NCBI RefSeq assembly: GCF_030813515.1 | Contig: NZ_JAUSUK010000001.1 | Span: 186,001 to 250,000, forward strand | Source of the DNA: Rhodopseudomonas julia | GTDB lineage: Bacteria; Pseudomonadota; Alphaproteobacteria; Rhizobiales; Afifellaceae | Length of the DNA stretch: 64,000 nt | Reading direction: 5' to 3' | In this document: piece by piece, positions 29,446-38,993 of the stretch | How the letters are laid out: each line of letters opens with the position of its first letter | Numbering within the stretch: the first letter of the stretch is position 1 | Position numbers and translations under genes: made by a program | The notes under the pieces: generated by a model | What the model saw: the letters and a program-made list of their open reading frames with translations, nothing else | What the model was told of the DNA's origin: nothing | Databases searched by the model: none

Positions 29446-29793
29446 TCACCGCAAAGGCGTCTGCTGATGCTGCACCAGCTTCCACCTGTGATCGTGGCAG
29501 CGATAGGTGGAGCTGCAATAGGCGCGGTACGGCGCGTCGCCGTCGCGATGGCCCTCCGCCTTGTAGGCGAGGACCAGAGTGTCAGCGTCGGGCCGGGCGA
29601 TCTTGCAATCGGCAAAGTCGACCGAGGACCAGCGCGGCGCGTGGCGCAGCGCATCACGTGTTTCCATCGCCGGCATCACGCCCATACCCGGAAACACCAT
29701 CAGGCATTCGTCGTCCATAAGAGCGTCGAAGGCCTCCGACCCTTCCAGCCAGAAACGTTTCTCGCCGGACCAGACTTTCCCATCGTCCATCAT
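29446..29793 (-). CDS. NTF2-like (SnoaL/DUF4440-type) protein
   Basis: A 115-residue cytoplasmic protein with the NTF2-like pattern: EGSEAFDALMDDECLMVFPGMG, DALRHAPRWSSVDFAD, then strands ending in YRCHDHRWKLVQHQQTP. Such proteins are small-molecule-binding or isomerase-like folds; the ligand is unknown. Two consecutive ATG codons begin the gene at 29793. A strong palindrome lies ~75 bases upstream and may control it. Confidence 0.8.
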   Translation of the reverse strand: MMDDGKVWSGEKRFWLEGSEAFDALMDDECLMVFPGMGVMPAMETRDALRHAPRWSSVDFADCKIARPDADTLVLAYKAEGHRDGDAPYRAYCSSTYRCHDHRWKLVQHQQTPLR

Positions 29794-29867
29794 TGGCTAT
29801 GCCTCCCAGGTTTCGGCCGGCTCTTATGGCCAGCTCTCCGCATCACCTTCTATACAGAAGATCTTCC

Positions 29868-29891
29868 ATACATAGAAGTTCTTCTATGTGT
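29868..29891. promoter_or_regulatory. Palindrome, probable operator
   Basis: ATACATAGAAG-TT-CTTCTATGTGT: ten of eleven positions symmetrical around a 2-bp centre. A related shorter palindrome (GAAGATCTTC) precedes it at ~29858-29867. A two-base loop is too tight for an RNA hairpin, so a dimeric DNA-binding protein is the better guess. It sits between a gamma-glutamylcyclotransferase-like gene and the NTF2-like gene, in AT-rich DNA. Confidence 0.4.
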
Positions 29892-29897
29892 ATAACA

Positions 29898-30482
29898 CTA
29901 AAGCGAGATCTTCGTTGCACCGGCGACGGCGATGGCTTCGTCGACGAGCGCGTGTTCGCGCTTGCCCAAAGCAAGTGCACGTGGATAGCGCGGGGCAGCG
30001 CGGTCATCGAGGATCGGCACATGCCAGTCGGCGGTCGTCTCCAGAAAATGCGCAATCCCCGCCTCGCCGTAGACGGCGTGAAAGCCCGACAGCACCACGT
30101 CGAGATAAGACAGCATGATCGGATTGTCGGCGTCGCCCGGTCGTCCGTACTCTTCGTGACCGACATAAAGATGCGGGTCGGGCCAGCCTTCCGGCCGCCC
30201 GGCAAGCCAGGTCACCGCCGCCTCGGTGGGTGCCACCACGTCATATTGCGCCTCGCGCTGGTCGAGCGCCGGGCGCTCTTCATGTGGCAGGGCGACGATC
30301 GCCCCCCAGATTTCGCAATCTGGGTCGGGCACCACCGTCAGCGTGCAGCGGCCGCCATAGCTTGAGGCGCCGGAATGGCGCCACGCCCGCCGCCAGCCTC
30401 GGAGTTTGCCGGGCACGGCAACCACCTCCGGCGTCAGCGTGGCGGCATTGACGAGCGAGCCGTAGCCAAAACAGGTGAACAC
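29898..30482 (-). CDS. Gamma-glutamylcyclotransferase-like protein
   Basis: 194 residues with the cyclotransferase-fold start FTCFGYGSLVN and later GIVxxL-like WGAIVAL. The family releases 5-oxoproline from gamma-glutamyl compounds. The conserved catalytic Glu is likely in the LDQREAQYDVV segment. I chose GTG at 30482 because GGAGGAG precedes it with proper spacing and the fold begins right there. Glutathione-related genes gor and YbdK lie within 5 kb. Confidence 0.82.
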   Translation of the reverse strand: MFTCFGYGSLVNAATLTPEVVAVPGKLRGWRRAWRHSGASSYGGRCTLTVVPDPDCEIWGAIVALPHEERPALDQREAQYDVVAPTEAAVTWLAGRPEGWPDPHLYVGHEEYGRPGDADNPIMLSYLDVVLSGFHAVYGEAGIAHFLETTADWHVPILDDRAAPRYPRALALGKREHALVDEAIAVAGATKISL

Positions 30483-30650
30483 AGCGCCTCTCCTCCCTCG
30501 AACAAGATGAAGCCGTCGGAGCAATTAACATAGGCACGAGAACGCGCTCGTCTCGACGACGCGGCGATTCCGCTTTAGGTCGCGATGAAGGTATGGAACG
30601 CGTGCTCTCGGCTCCTTCCCGCACATCCGAGGCAGCAACAAGGACACCTC

Positions 30651-31865
30651 ATGGCCCAATCCGTCGGACGGTGGACGATCCTCGTCTGCCTGTCGCGCGT
30701 CTTCCTCTATGCGAGCTTCATGACCGGCGCCGCTTCAATCCCGGTGCTGCAAGGGGCCTGGGGAATTTCGGCCACCCGGGCCGGCGCCGTCGTCTCCGCC
30801 TTCACGCTCTCCTATTCCGTCTCGCTCTTCCTCTTCGCCTGGGCGTCCGATTATTTCGGCGCCAAGCGGATGGTGCAGGTCTCCGCGGTCGCGACCGGAA
30901 TCACCTCGCTCGCCTTCGGCCTCTTCGCCCGCGACTGGTCGAGCGCGATCGTCCTCTACGGCCTCAACGGTCTGGCCCAGGGCGGCATCTATACGCCGCT
31001 CGTCATGGTGTTTTCGGAGATGGCGACGGACCGCCGCCGCGGCACGGCGATGGGCTGGCTCATCGGCTCGACGTCCGTCGGTTACGCCTTCTCACTCGCT
31101 CTGACGGGGGCCGCGCTCTCGTTCGGCGGCTGGCAGGTCGCCTTCGTCGTCTGCGGCGCGACGCCGGCAATCGGTGCGGTCCTCATTCTCCTGCTCCTCA
31201 GAGAGACGCCCAACACCATCCACCGGCGGCCGAAGGGCGAAGGCCTCTTCGATGCCATCTGGCGGGCGCGCGAAACCAGGCTCTTGACCGCCGGCTACGT
31301 CTTCCATTGCTGGGAGCTTCTCGGCGGCTGGGCGTGGATGCCGGCGCTTCTCGCTGCCGCCTTCGCACTCTCCGGTCACGGCATCGGGCTCGCCAGCGGG
31401 CAGAGCGCCATCCTGATCGCGGCGATGCATCTCCTCGCTTCCGGCGCTACCTTTTCCATGGGCGGGCTTTCGGACCGTCTCGGCCGCAAGAGCGTGCTCG
31501 TCGGCGTTGCGGCCCTGTCGACCGGGCTCTCCTTTTCCATCGGCTGGCTCGTCGCTGCGCCACTCGCAATCCTGATCACGCTCGCGATGATGCAGGCGGT
31601 GACGTCCATCGCCGATTCCCCCGTGCTGACCGTCGCGCTGACGGAGACGACGACGCCCGGCGTTCTCGGAAAGGTGCTCGCAGTGCGCTCGCTCTTGGGG
31701 TTCGGCGCGGGCGCCATCGCCCCGATGGCCGCCGGAAGCGTGCTCGATCTGGCGCGCGGCCATGAGCTTTCCCTGCCGACCTCGTGGGGCCTCACCTTCT
31801 CGCTTCTCGGCCTCGGCGGCCTCCTGGCCACCTGGAGCGCGGTGCGGCTCAGGCTGCGAGGCTGA
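30651..31865 (+). CDS. MFS transporter
   Basis: A 404-residue, twelve-helix major-facilitator protein. The loop 2-3 motif reads WASDYFGAKRMV, with the second-half counterpart GLSDRLGRKSVLVG. ATG at 30651 with AAGGA upstream. No adjacent catabolic or resistance gene suggests its substrate; it is the oxalate/nitrate-like or general metabolite class rather than a clear drug-resistance subfamily. Confidence 0.88.
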   Translation: MAQSVGRWTILVCLSRVFLYASFMTGAASIPVLQGAWGISATRAGAVVSAFTLSYSVSLFLFAWASDYFGAKRMVQVSAVATGITSLAFGLFARDWSSAIVLYGLNGLAQGGIYTPLVMVFSEMATDRRRGTAMGWLIGSTSVGYAFSLALTGAALSFGGWQVAFVVCGATPAIGAVLILLLLRETPNTIHRRPKGEGLFDAIWRARETRLLTAGYVFHCWELLGGWAWMPALLAAAFALSGHGIGLASGQSAILIAAMHLLASGATFSMGGLSDRLGRKSVLVGVAALSTGLSFSIGWLVAAPLAILITLAMMQAVTSIADSPVLTVALTETTTPGVLGKVLAVRSLLGFGAGAIAPMAAGSVLDLARGHELSLPTSWGLTFSLLGLGGLLATWSAVRLRLRG

Positions 31866-32016
31866 GCACGGCACCCGCGGGCCTGTGTGCCATAGCTACC
31901 TCGTCAACGATTGCATTCAATGCTCGTCGAGCGCCCAGGACATTTTGAGCCGGTTGAAGGAAATTCAGCCCCGCGGCATGATCGGCCACAACAAGGCGCT
32001 TAGGGGCGGGGTTCCA

Positions 32017-32646
32017 ATGGATTTGCACTACTGGATCATCTTCGGGGCCACGGTCTTCGGCGTCTCCCTGATACCCGGGCCGAGCACGCTTATCGCGTTC
32101 GCCCATGGTGCGGCGCATGGGTGGGGACGCTCCATATCAACGGCTCTTGGCAACGCCCTGGCATCGACGTTTCAGGCGACCGCCGCCTCGGTCGGGCTCG
32201 GACTTCTGATTACGAGCTCGGGCAGCCTCCTCCTCGTTCTCAAATACGCAGGAGCGGCCTATCTCATCTATGTCGGCGTTCAGATCTGGCGCACCGCTTC
32301 CCACCGGCTTCCGCTTCACGCCAACCTTGATCGGCGCGGAGACGCACGTCGGAAACTCTTCCTGAGCGGCTTTACCGTGGCGATCAGCAACCCCAAGGCG
32401 ATCGCCTTCTTCACGGCCTTGTTTCCTCAGTTTCTATCGCTTGAGGGAAACAGCTTCGCGCAGCTTGGCGGGATGGTGGCGGTGGTTGCGTTTACCGCGT
32501 TTTCCGTTGCGCTGTTTTACGGCTGCATTGGAGCATGGGTGCGGGGCCTCGAACTCTCCAGGAAGGTGATGAGCCGCATTCACAAGACGACCGGCGGCCT
32601 GTTTGTGGCGAGCGGCGTTGGCCTCGCCTTCTCACGGAACAGCTAG
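32017..32646 (+). CDS. LysE/RhtB-family exporter
   Basis: 209 residues, six hydrophobic segments, with the diagnostic IPGPSTLIAFAHGAAHGW near the N-terminus and FLSGFTVAISNPKAIAFFTALFPQF in the middle. The family exports amino acids such as lysine, threonine or homoserine. ATG at 32017 follows a G-rich ribosome site. The longer in-frame sequence upstream is the shadow of the MFS gene end. Confidence 0.92.
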   Translation: MDLHYWIIFGATVFGVSLIPGPSTLIAFAHGAAHGWGRSISTALGNALASTFQATAASVGLGLLITSSGSLLLVLKYAGAAYLIYVGVQIWRTASHRLPLHANLDRRGDARRKLFLSGFTVAISNPKAIAFFTALFPQFLSLEGNSFAQLGGMVAVVAFTAFSVALFYGCIGAWVRGLELSRKVMSRIHKTTGGLFVASGVGLAFSRNS

Positions 32647-32708
32647 GTCGTGGACCTACAAAGCAAGTTGCCTGAGCTCGCGCCCTCTTCGCTACGCCAA
32701 CGCCAGCT

Positions 32709-33302
32709 TCACGAATCGTAATAGCCGAAACTGGGCTCGGCCGCCTCGAAGGAAATATCCATGGCGTAGAAGGGCGAAAGCCAAAGCGGCACATGGCCGT
32801 ACCAGAGCGAAAGCTGACCTTCCGCCGCCTCCTCGCCCACTTTGGCGACACTTGCGAGATAATACGCGGAGGCGATCCCGCTGCGGTCGGCGCCGCTCAT
32901 GCAATGGACGAGCGTCGGCCCATCCAGCCCTGCAAGGAGCGACACGAGCTCTTTGGTTTCTTCACCCGACAGGACGCGCTTTGCCGAGAGCTTGTAATCG
33001 ATGAGGCGAAGCCCGAGCCGATCTGCTGCCGCCTTTTCCGCCTCGTACCATGGGGCGCCGGGATTGGCGCCGCGCAGGTTGACGACGGTGGTCAGTCCAT
33101 AGCGCTGCTTCCATTCCGCCAACAATTCCGGCGTCGGCTGCGCCGAACGATAGAGGCTGCCGGGCTTCACCACATGAAAATTGTCGTTGAGATAGGTGTA
33201 GCCTGCATAACTGCCTGCGCCCCCCAAAAGGAGGACTGAAAGCCCAAGGCAGAAAACGCCCAAACGCCGGCTCCAGCGGCCTCTCAGGCGAATCTTCGGC
33301 AT
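32709..33302 (-). CDS. Membrane-anchored dual-specificity-type phosphatase
   Basis: Residues ~14-36 form a single membrane anchor; the rest is a periplasm-facing tyrosine/dual-specificity phosphatase domain with the P-loop HCMSGADRSG (Cys134, Arg140) and the general-acid region before it. YRSAQPTPELL and VVNLRG are typical of the bacterial DSP-like class (DUF442/tyrosine phosphatase). I chose ATG at 33302, with a G-rich ribosome site eight bases upstream, over ATG 33386. Substrate (phosphoprotein, inositide or lipid) is unknown. Confidence 0.85.
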   Translation of the reverse strand: MPKIRLRGRWSRRLGVFCLGLSVLLLGGAGSYAGYTYLNDNFHVVKPGSLYRSAQPTPELLAEWKQRYGLTTVVNLRGANPGAPWYEAEKAAADRLGLRLIDYKLSAKRVLSGEETKELVSLLAGLDGPTLVHCMSGADRSGIASAYYLASVAKVGEEAAEGQLSLWYGHVPLWLSPFYAMDISFEAAEPSFGYYDS

Positions 33303-33467
33303 CTCGTCATTCCCCCTCGCCTTCCCTGGCAGTCGCAATCCCCGCGCGATTCCGGTCGCGGTCTTCCGTTCCATGCTGCCGTCCATCGATGTCGATGGCG
33401 TTCTTATGTCACTTGCCTGAAGCGGAGCTTACGGCGAACGAGACGGAAAGATGGGATCGGCGTGCTC

Positions 33468-34871
33468 TTACGCGGCCTCGACCACTTCGCCTTTGCGCAC
33501 CGTGTAGGAGGGCTTGTACATCGTCACGAGCTCTTCCGCCGCGGTCGGATGCACGGCCATGGTGCAGTCGAAATCGGATTTCGTCACGCCCATTTTGACG
33601 GAAACGCCCAAAAGCTGCGCCATCTCGCCGGCATCCGGGCCGAGCACGTGCGCGCCCAGGACCTTGTCGGTGTCGGCATCGACCACGAGCTTCATCAGCA
33701 TACGTTCGGAGCGTCCCGACAGCGTGTTCTTCAGGGGCCGGAAGACCGACTTATAAATCGCCAGATTGTCGATGTCGCAGCGGGCCTGGTCTTCCGTCAT
33801 GCCGACGGTGCCGAGCTCCGGCTGCGAGAAGACGGCCGTGGCTACGCTGCCGTAATCGGGTTTTGTCGGGCGGCCGCAGAAGACCGTATCGACGAAGCAC
33901 ATCGCCTCGTGGATGGCGACCGGCGTCAATTGCATGCGGTCGGTCACATCGCCGATCGCCCAGACATGTTCGACATTGGTCTTCGAATATTCGTCGACGC
34001 AAATCGACCCGCGCTTGTCCTGGCGGATACCGAGCTTTTCAAGCCCAAGCCCCTCGGTGTTCGGCAGGCGGCCGACGGCGAGCATGATCTGTTCGGCGTC
34101 GTAACAATCGCCCCCCAGAAAAGTCCCGCGCAGCCAGCCATCGCTCTTTCGCTCGATGCGGCCGAGCACGTCCTGGCAGCGGATATGGATGCCCTTGTTC
34201 TCGTATTCCGCATGCAGAAGGCGCCTCAGATCCATATCGAAGCGCTGCAGGATCTCCTTGCCGCGATAGAGGATCGTCGTCTCCACGCCCAAGGCGGCAA
34301 AGATCCCGGCAAATTCCACCGCGATGTAGCCGCCGCCAGCGATGACGACCTTCTCCGGCAGCTTTTCAAGTTCAAAAGCCTCGTCGGAGGTGATGCAGAG
34401 CTCATGCCCGTGCAGCGCCCTGTGCGGATTGGGCCTGCCGCCGGTAGAGATCAAAATCCGTTCAGCCGAGACCGTGGTGCCGGTGCGCTTCAGCTCAATC
34501 TCATGACCGCCGGCGAGAACCGCGCGGTCATTTATCAGTTCGACGCCCGATTTTTCGAGATTGCTGCGATAGACGCCTTCAAGGCGGGCGATCTCGCGGT
34601 CCTTGTTGGCAATCAGCGTGGGCCAGTCGAAGCTCGCCTTGTCGTAAGACCAGCCGTAACCGACGGCGTCTTCGAAGGCCTCACCGAATTGCGAGGCATA
34701 GACCAGAAACTTCTTCGGGATGCAGCCGCGGATGACACAGGTGCCACCGACGCGGCTTTCCTCCGCGACGGCCACGCGTGCGCCGGCTTCGGACGCGCGG
34801 CGGGCCGCGCGGACCCCGCCTGAGCCGGCTCCGATCACGAAAAGGTCGTAGTCGTAGCGCCGCTCAGTCAT
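33468..34871 (-). CDS. gor: Glutathione-disulfide reductase
   Basis: FAD- and NADPH-dependent reduction of glutathione disulfide. FAD site FVIGAGSGGVRAARRA, redox-active pair Cys45/Cys50 (GGTCVIRGCIPKK), NADPH site GGGYIAVEFAGIFAALG, and C-terminal catalytic MAVHPTAAEELVTM. 467 residues is normal. The plant/bacterial-type NADPH loop ends in ILYRGKEIL. It is monocistronic or followed by nothing within the convergent gap. Confidence 0.95.
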   Translation of the reverse strand: MTERRYDYDLFVIGAGSGGVRAARRASEAGARVAVAEESRVGGTCVIRGCIPKKFLVYASQFGEAFEDAVGYGWSYDKASFDWPTLIANKDREIARLEGVYRSNLEKSGVELINDRAVLAGGHEIELKRTGTTVSAERILISTGGRPNPHRALHGHELCITSDEAFELEKLPEKVVIAGGGYIAVEFAGIFAALGVETTILYRGKEILQRFDMDLRRLLHAEYENKGIHIRCQDVLGRIERKSDGWLRGTFLGGDCYDAEQIMLAVGRLPNTEGLGLEKLGIRQDKRGSICVDEYSKTNVEHVWAIGDVTDRMQLTPVAIHEAMCFVDTVFCGRPTKPDYGSVATAVFSQPELGTVGMTEDQARCDIDNLAIYKSVFRPLKNTLSGRSERMLMKLVVDADTDKVLGAHVLGPDAGEMAQLLGVSVKMGVTKSDFDCTMAVHPTAAEELVTMYKPSYTVRKGEVVEAA

Positions 34872-34967
34872 CGCAAATCCCGTTTGTTTTCCTGGTCGGT
34901 CGGCGAGCGTCCTCGCCGCATCCGCTCACGCGTACCAGCGCACGCGTGTCGCTTCACGCGTCTCCGC

Positions 34968-35531
34968 TCATTGCGGAGTCGTCTCGCCCTGCAGGCTCTT
35001 CGCCTCGTTCTTGGAGATTTCCTGCAGCTTCTGCGTCGAACGGCGCAGCATCTCGTCGCCGATCTCCTTGGCCCAGGCCTGGCTCACGGAAACCTGAGCG
35101 CTCAAAAGGCCGACGAGCGTGCCGGTGAATTTCTCGCCCGTATCCGTTTCAAAGAAGGTGAGAAGATCGTTGAGCTCGCCTTCGGTGAAATTGATCGCCC
35201 AAATCCGCGCCAGCCGCTTCTCAAGCTCCGCGCGGCGGTCGACCATATCGAGCGCCACCTGGTCGACGATCTCGATGATGCCGAGCTGCATCTGCGGATT
35301 GGAGCGGATGAGCGTCATCTTCGCCTGGTCTGCGACCTCGGGAAGGATCTCGTCGAAGCTGCGCGACAGATCGGAGGCCGACAGGACCTTGCGGGCGAGC
35401 TCCATCTGCGCATCCGAAGGTTCGGCCGGCGCGCCGGTCGCCGGGGCCGGGTTCGCGTCCTGGGCTGCAGCGGGAGAAACTGGGACCACCGCCCCGAGCA
35501 GCAGCAGGCAAAGCGCGGAAAGCCGAAACAT
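34968..35531 (-). CDS. DUF2059 exported protein
   Basis: 187 residues: a signal peptide (FRLSALCLLLLGAVVPVSPAAAQ), a Pro/Ala-rich linker, then an all-helical DUF2059 domain (WAINFTEGELNDLLTFFETDTGEKF is its hallmark). The family is periplasmic with unknown function. ATG at 35531 follows AGGAG with six-base spacing. It lies 73 bases downstream of rpiA in the same direction. Confidence 0.88.
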   Translation of the reverse strand: MFRLSALCLLLLGAVVPVSPAAAQDANPAPATGAPAEPSDAQMELARKVLSASDLSRSFDEILPEVADQAKMTLIRSNPQMQLGIIEIVDQVALDMVDRRAELEKRLARIWAINFTEGELNDLLTFFETDTGEKFTGTLVGLLSAQVSVSQAWAKEIGDEMLRRSTQKLQEISKNEAKSLQGETTPQ

Positions 35532-35604
35532 GAAGAACTCCTGATGTGTGACGGCGCGTTGGATGCCGTCGATAACGGAAAAGCCGGGCGACGTCACGCC
35601 CGCA

Positions 35605-36297
35605 TCACGCGCGGGTGAGCCTCTTAACACCCTCGGGCGTGGCAATCAGCGCCGTCTCGGCCAGGTCGAGAAAGAGCCCGTGCTCCACGACGCCGGGGAT
35701 CTCCGACAGGCCGCGCGCGAGCGCCTCTGGATCAGGAATGAGGCCAAAAGATGCATCGATGATGACATGGCCTTCGTCGGTTGCAAAAAGCTCTCCGCCG
35801 CGTATGCGCCAGGCGAGTTCTGCGCTGAGGCCAAGCTCCGAAATCAGCTCCGCAACGGCCCTTTCGCTCGCCTTTTTGCCGAAGCGCACGACCTCGATCG
35901 GCAGAGGAAAAGCCCCGAGATGTTCGACGTGCTTGCCGGCGTCAGCGATGACCAGCATGCGCGCGGAGGCCGCTGCAACGATCTTTTCGCGCAACAGCGC
36001 GCCGCCGCCGCCCTTGATCAGTGCAAGGTCCGGGCCGATCTCGTCGGCACCGTCGACGGTGAGATCGAGCCTGTCGATCTCGTCGAGCGAGGTGAGCGCA
36101 ATCCCTTCTTTTCGTGCGAGCTCGGCGGTCACCTCCGATGTCGGCACGCCGACGACAGTCATGCCGGCGCGAACCTTTTCGCCCAGAAGCTTCACGAACC
36201 AGCTCGCCGTCGACCCCGTGCCGAGGCCGAGATTCATGCCGTCCTCGACAAACTCAAGAGCCGCCTCTGCCGCCTGGCGTTTCAGATCATCCGTCAT
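35605..36297 (-). CDS. rpiA: Ribose-5-phosphate isomerase A
   Basis: Interconverts ribose 5-phosphate and ribulose 5-phosphate in the pentose-phosphate and Calvin pathways. Motifs: [26 protein letters not shown] with catalytic Glu/Lys. 230 residues from ATG 36297, which has GGTGGGGG upstream; GTG 36309 is less likely. Possibly co-transcribed with the DUF2059 gene. Confidence 0.95.
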   Translation of the reverse strand: MTDDLKRQAAEAALEFVEDGMNLGLGTGSTASWFVKLLGEKVRAGMTVVGVPTSEVTAELARKEGIALTSLDEIDRLDLTVDGADEIGPDLALIKGGGGALLREKIVAAASARMLVIADAGKHVEHLGAFPLPIEVVRFGKKASERAVAELISELGLSAELAWRIRGGELFATDEGHVIIDASFGLIPDPEALARGLSEIPGVVEHGLFLDLAETALIATPEGVKRLTRA

Positions 36298-36514
36298 TGT
36301 TGCCCCCACCTGCCGCTTATCTACAAAGCGCGTTCAGTCTGCCGCGCCTTCAGTGGATCCTGTTGTGCGATCCGTTTGCGCCAGAGCCTATCGGATGACA
36401 ACCCGCTGTCTCAAGCAGCCCCCATGGCGGCTTCTCATTCAGGGCCCCTCGCCGGGAGAGCTCCTCGCCGGCAACCGCGCCGCGCTATGGCATCCGTGGT
36501 AGAAAAATCCCGAC

Positions 36515-37303
36515 ATGAAATCCAAGAGCGCAGATCCAATCGAAGATCCGGTTCCCCACCGGGGCATCGTGGGATTGCCCAAAGAGTATCCGGCGGGCTT
36601 TCACCTTCGGCCCCATATGCATGAGCGTGCCCAATTGATCTATGCGATTGGGGGTGTGATGGAGGTGGCAACAGCCGACGGCCTGTGGCTCCTACCGCCG
36701 CAGCGCGCCGTGTGGATGCCGGCTGGCATCACCCATGAGATGCGCGCCCGCGGCAACGTTTCTCTCAGAACCCTCTATGTCGTTGGGGAAGTCTGTCCAT
36801 TTCCGTTACCGACGAAGCCGCGGACGATTCGCGTGTCACCCTTGCTGCGCGAGCTGATCCTGCGCGTCGTGCAAATGCCCGCAGGCGAGACGCCGGATGC
36901 GCATGCCCGGCGGGTTCTCGCTCTCGTCCTCTACGAGATCACCTGGGAGGCGGAGGGGGTTCTCTATCTGCCGATCCCCCGGGACAAGCGGCTTGCTGCG
37001 ATCTGCCGCGCACTCATCGACGAGCCAGGTGACGCGCGCTCCCTGGAAGAATGGGCCGAGTTCTCCGGCGCCTCTTCCAGAACTCTCGCCCGCCTTTTCA
37101 AACAGGAATTCGGAAGCAACTTTCTCTTGTGGCGCAAGCAGGTCCGCGCCTTGTCCGCAGTCCCGCGGCTTGCGGCGGGGGAGGCGGTCGGGGTCGTGGC
37201 CGCCGACTTGGGATACGAGACACCGGGCGCATTCGCGACGATGTTTCGGCAAATCATGGGCGAAAAACCCAGCCGGTACTTCGACAAGAACGCAGCAACA
37301 TAG
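36515..37303 (+). CDS. AraC-family transcriptional regulator
   Basis: 262 residues: an N-terminal cupin sensor domain (LRPHMHERAQLIYAIGGVMEVAT; VWMPAGITHEM) and a C-terminal double helix-turn-helix (RSLEEWAEFSGASSRTLARLFKQE; VAADLGYETPGAFATMFRQ). It is the single-domain-cupin class often controlling an adjacent transporter or enzyme. The next gene on the same strand, 238 bases on, is an unusual hemB. Whether it regulates it is unknown. Confidence 0.9.
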   Translation: MKSKSADPIEDPVPHRGIVGLPKEYPAGFHLRPHMHERAQLIYAIGGVMEVATADGLWLLPPQRAVWMPAGITHEMRARGNVSLRTLYVVGEVCPFPLPTKPRTIRVSPLLRELILRVVQMPAGETPDAHARRVLALVLYEITWEAEGVLYLPIPRDKRLAAICRALIDEPGDARSLEEWAEFSGASSRTLARLFKQEFGSNFLLWRKQVRALSAVPRLAAGEAVGVVAADLGYETPGAFATMFRQIMGEKPSRYFDKNAAT

Positions 37304-37541
37304 GTCGGCATCGTTTCAGCAGTGTCCGATAGAGCGTAGATTTTGTCCAAATCCGCGACGCACGACATCGCGCTGAGGCGTAGATGTCGCTCGTGGCGCA
37401 CGCCACCCGCGCTGCATCTTCGTTGGGCCCCTGCGCTCGGCTCTCCTGCCCGGCGTTCTGCGCAACCCGGCCTCTGCAAGACAGCCCGGTCATGCGACTG
37501 GCACGCGTCGACATCGCTTCCGAGACAACCTGGAGAGAATT

Positions 37542-38525
37542 ATGACCGCCCTTTTCCCGGCACGGCGACCGCGCAGACTTCGTCATTCTTCGACGTTGCG
37601 GTCTCTTATTCGCGAAACCAGCGTGTCGGCCGACGACCTCATCTACCCGATCCTGGTCGAGGAAGAGATCTCCGAGCCTGTCATGATCCCCACCATGCCG
37701 GGGATCTCCCGTGTGCCGGAGCGATCTTTCGCGCGGGAAATCAATCGGATCACAAAAGATGGCGTGAAAGCCGTCATCCTCTTCGGCATCTCGCACCACA
37801 AGGACGCCGACGGCAGCGACACCTGGAACCCGCAAGGCCTGATGGCGCGGATGGTGGCCGTTGCCAAGCGAGAGGTGCCAGAGCTCGTTGTCATAACGGA
37901 CAATTGCTTTTGCGAGTACACAGATCACGGACATTGCGGCGTCCATCGTGCCGGCAGTGTCGACAACGATGCGACACTTGAAAATCTCGGCCGGCAGGCT
38001 CTGGTCGCCGTGGAGGCTGGCGCCGATATGGTCGCCCCTTCAGCCATGATGGACGGTCAGGTCGCGGCCATCCGGCGCGCGCTCGACGAAGGCGGGCACA
38101 CGAACGCGCCCATCATGGCGTATTCGTCAAAATTCGCCTCGGCGTTCTATGGTCCGTTCCGCGCCGCTGCAGGATGCAATCTGAACGGCGACCGCCTCTC
38201 CTATCAGATGGATCCCGCCAACGGACGCGAAGCCTTACTGGAATCTCTGCTCGATGAAGCCGAGGCCGCGGACATGCTCATGGTCAAACCAGGTCTCGCC
38301 TATCTCGATGTGCTGACGCGACTGCGCGAGCGCACCTTACTGCCTCTCGTCTGCTATCAAGTCGGCGGCGAATACGCGATGATCCGGTTCGCGGCCGAGG
38401 CCGGCGCCCTCAACGAGGCAGCGACTGTGCATGAAAGCCTGCTGGCTATGAAGCGGGCCGGCGCCGATCTGATCATCAGCTATTATGCCCACCAGGCTTT
38501 GCGGGAGGGTTGGGTGAGCGCCTGA
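37542..38525 (+). CDS. hemB: Delta-aminolevulinic acid dehydratase, zinc-cysteine type
   Basis: Condenses two 5-aminolevulinate molecules to porphobilinogen in tetrapyrrole synthesis. 327 residues with the two Schiff-base lysine regions ([15 protein letters not shown] and [11 protein letters not shown]). The metal-site segment [14 protein letters not shown] has three cysteines (122, 124, 132), the zinc-binding form seen in E. coli, yeast and animals. Alphaproteobacterial enzymes I know of (for example Bradyrhizobium) instead have an Asp-rich, magnesium-type segment. CTGGAGAG precedes the ATG. Possibly a second, horizontally acquired copy. Confidence 0.95.
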   Translation: MTALFPARRPRRLRHSSTLRSLIRETSVSADDLIYPILVEEEISEPVMIPTMPGISRVPERSFAREINRITKDGVKAVILFGISHHKDADGSDTWNPQGLMARMVAVAKREVPELVVITDNCFCEYTDHGHCGVHRAGSVDNDATLENLGRQALVAVEAGADMVAPSAMMDGQVAAIRRALDEGGHTNAPIMAYSSKFASAFYGPFRAAAGCNLNGDRLSYQMDPANGREALLESLLDEAEAADMLMVKPGLAYLDVLTRLRERTLLPLVCYQVGGEYAMIRFAAEAGALNEAATVHESLLAMKRAGADLIISYYAHQALREGWVSA

Positions 38526-38684
38526 TCGGCGACGCCTTCGCAGGGCGGGAGCAGCGCAAAGCCTTTGAGTGACCGGCGGCTGTATGCCAGCGTTCGGGCA
38601 ATCGAGGGATGATCGCGGCGTCCCGCCTTCGCGTCTTAAGGCACTACAGAGACACGCTGCGCCCAGACGCTTGCCATCGCCCCT

Positions 38685-38972
38685 TCAGCAGCATTTGTCT
38701 TCGAGCTCGGCGAGAAGCGACAGCGCCGCGTCGTCGCCCTCCTCCTCGAAGAAGGCGGCGAGCGCATTCACCTGGCTGCCGACAAAGTAAAGGCTGTCAC
38801 GGCCCATCTTCTGGTTCTCTGCGAGTTTTTGCTCAAAATAGCCGACCCATTGCGAGCTGCTCGTGCGCATCGCCCCCGACAGCATTGCCATCATGGCTTC
38901 GGCCTTGGCATCGCAATCGAGCCCCAGAAAACTCACGTAACGGTCGCCGCGGTCGGCGGCTTGACTGGCCAT
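38685..38972 (-). CDS. cowN: CowN, nitrogenase protection against carbon monoxide
   Basis: 95-residue cytoplasmic protein matching the CowN family: DRYVSFLGLDCDAKAEAMMAM near the start, WVGYFEQKLAENQKMGRDSLYFVG in the middle, and the acidic Cys-Cys terminus. CowN sustains nitrogenase-dependent growth in the presence of CO. Its presence implies a nitrogenase elsewhere in the genome. It lies 94 bases downstream of a CooA-like regulator in the same direction, with its own candidate promoter and operator in the gap. GGGGGAGAGG supplies the ribosome site. Confidence 0.9.
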   Translation of the reverse strand: MASQAADRGDRYVSFLGLDCDAKAEAMMAMLSGAMRTSSSQWVGYFEQKLAENQKMGRDSLYFVGSQVNALAAFFEEEGDDAALSLLAELEDKCC

Positions 38973-38993
38973 CGTCTGCTGATCCTCTCCCCC

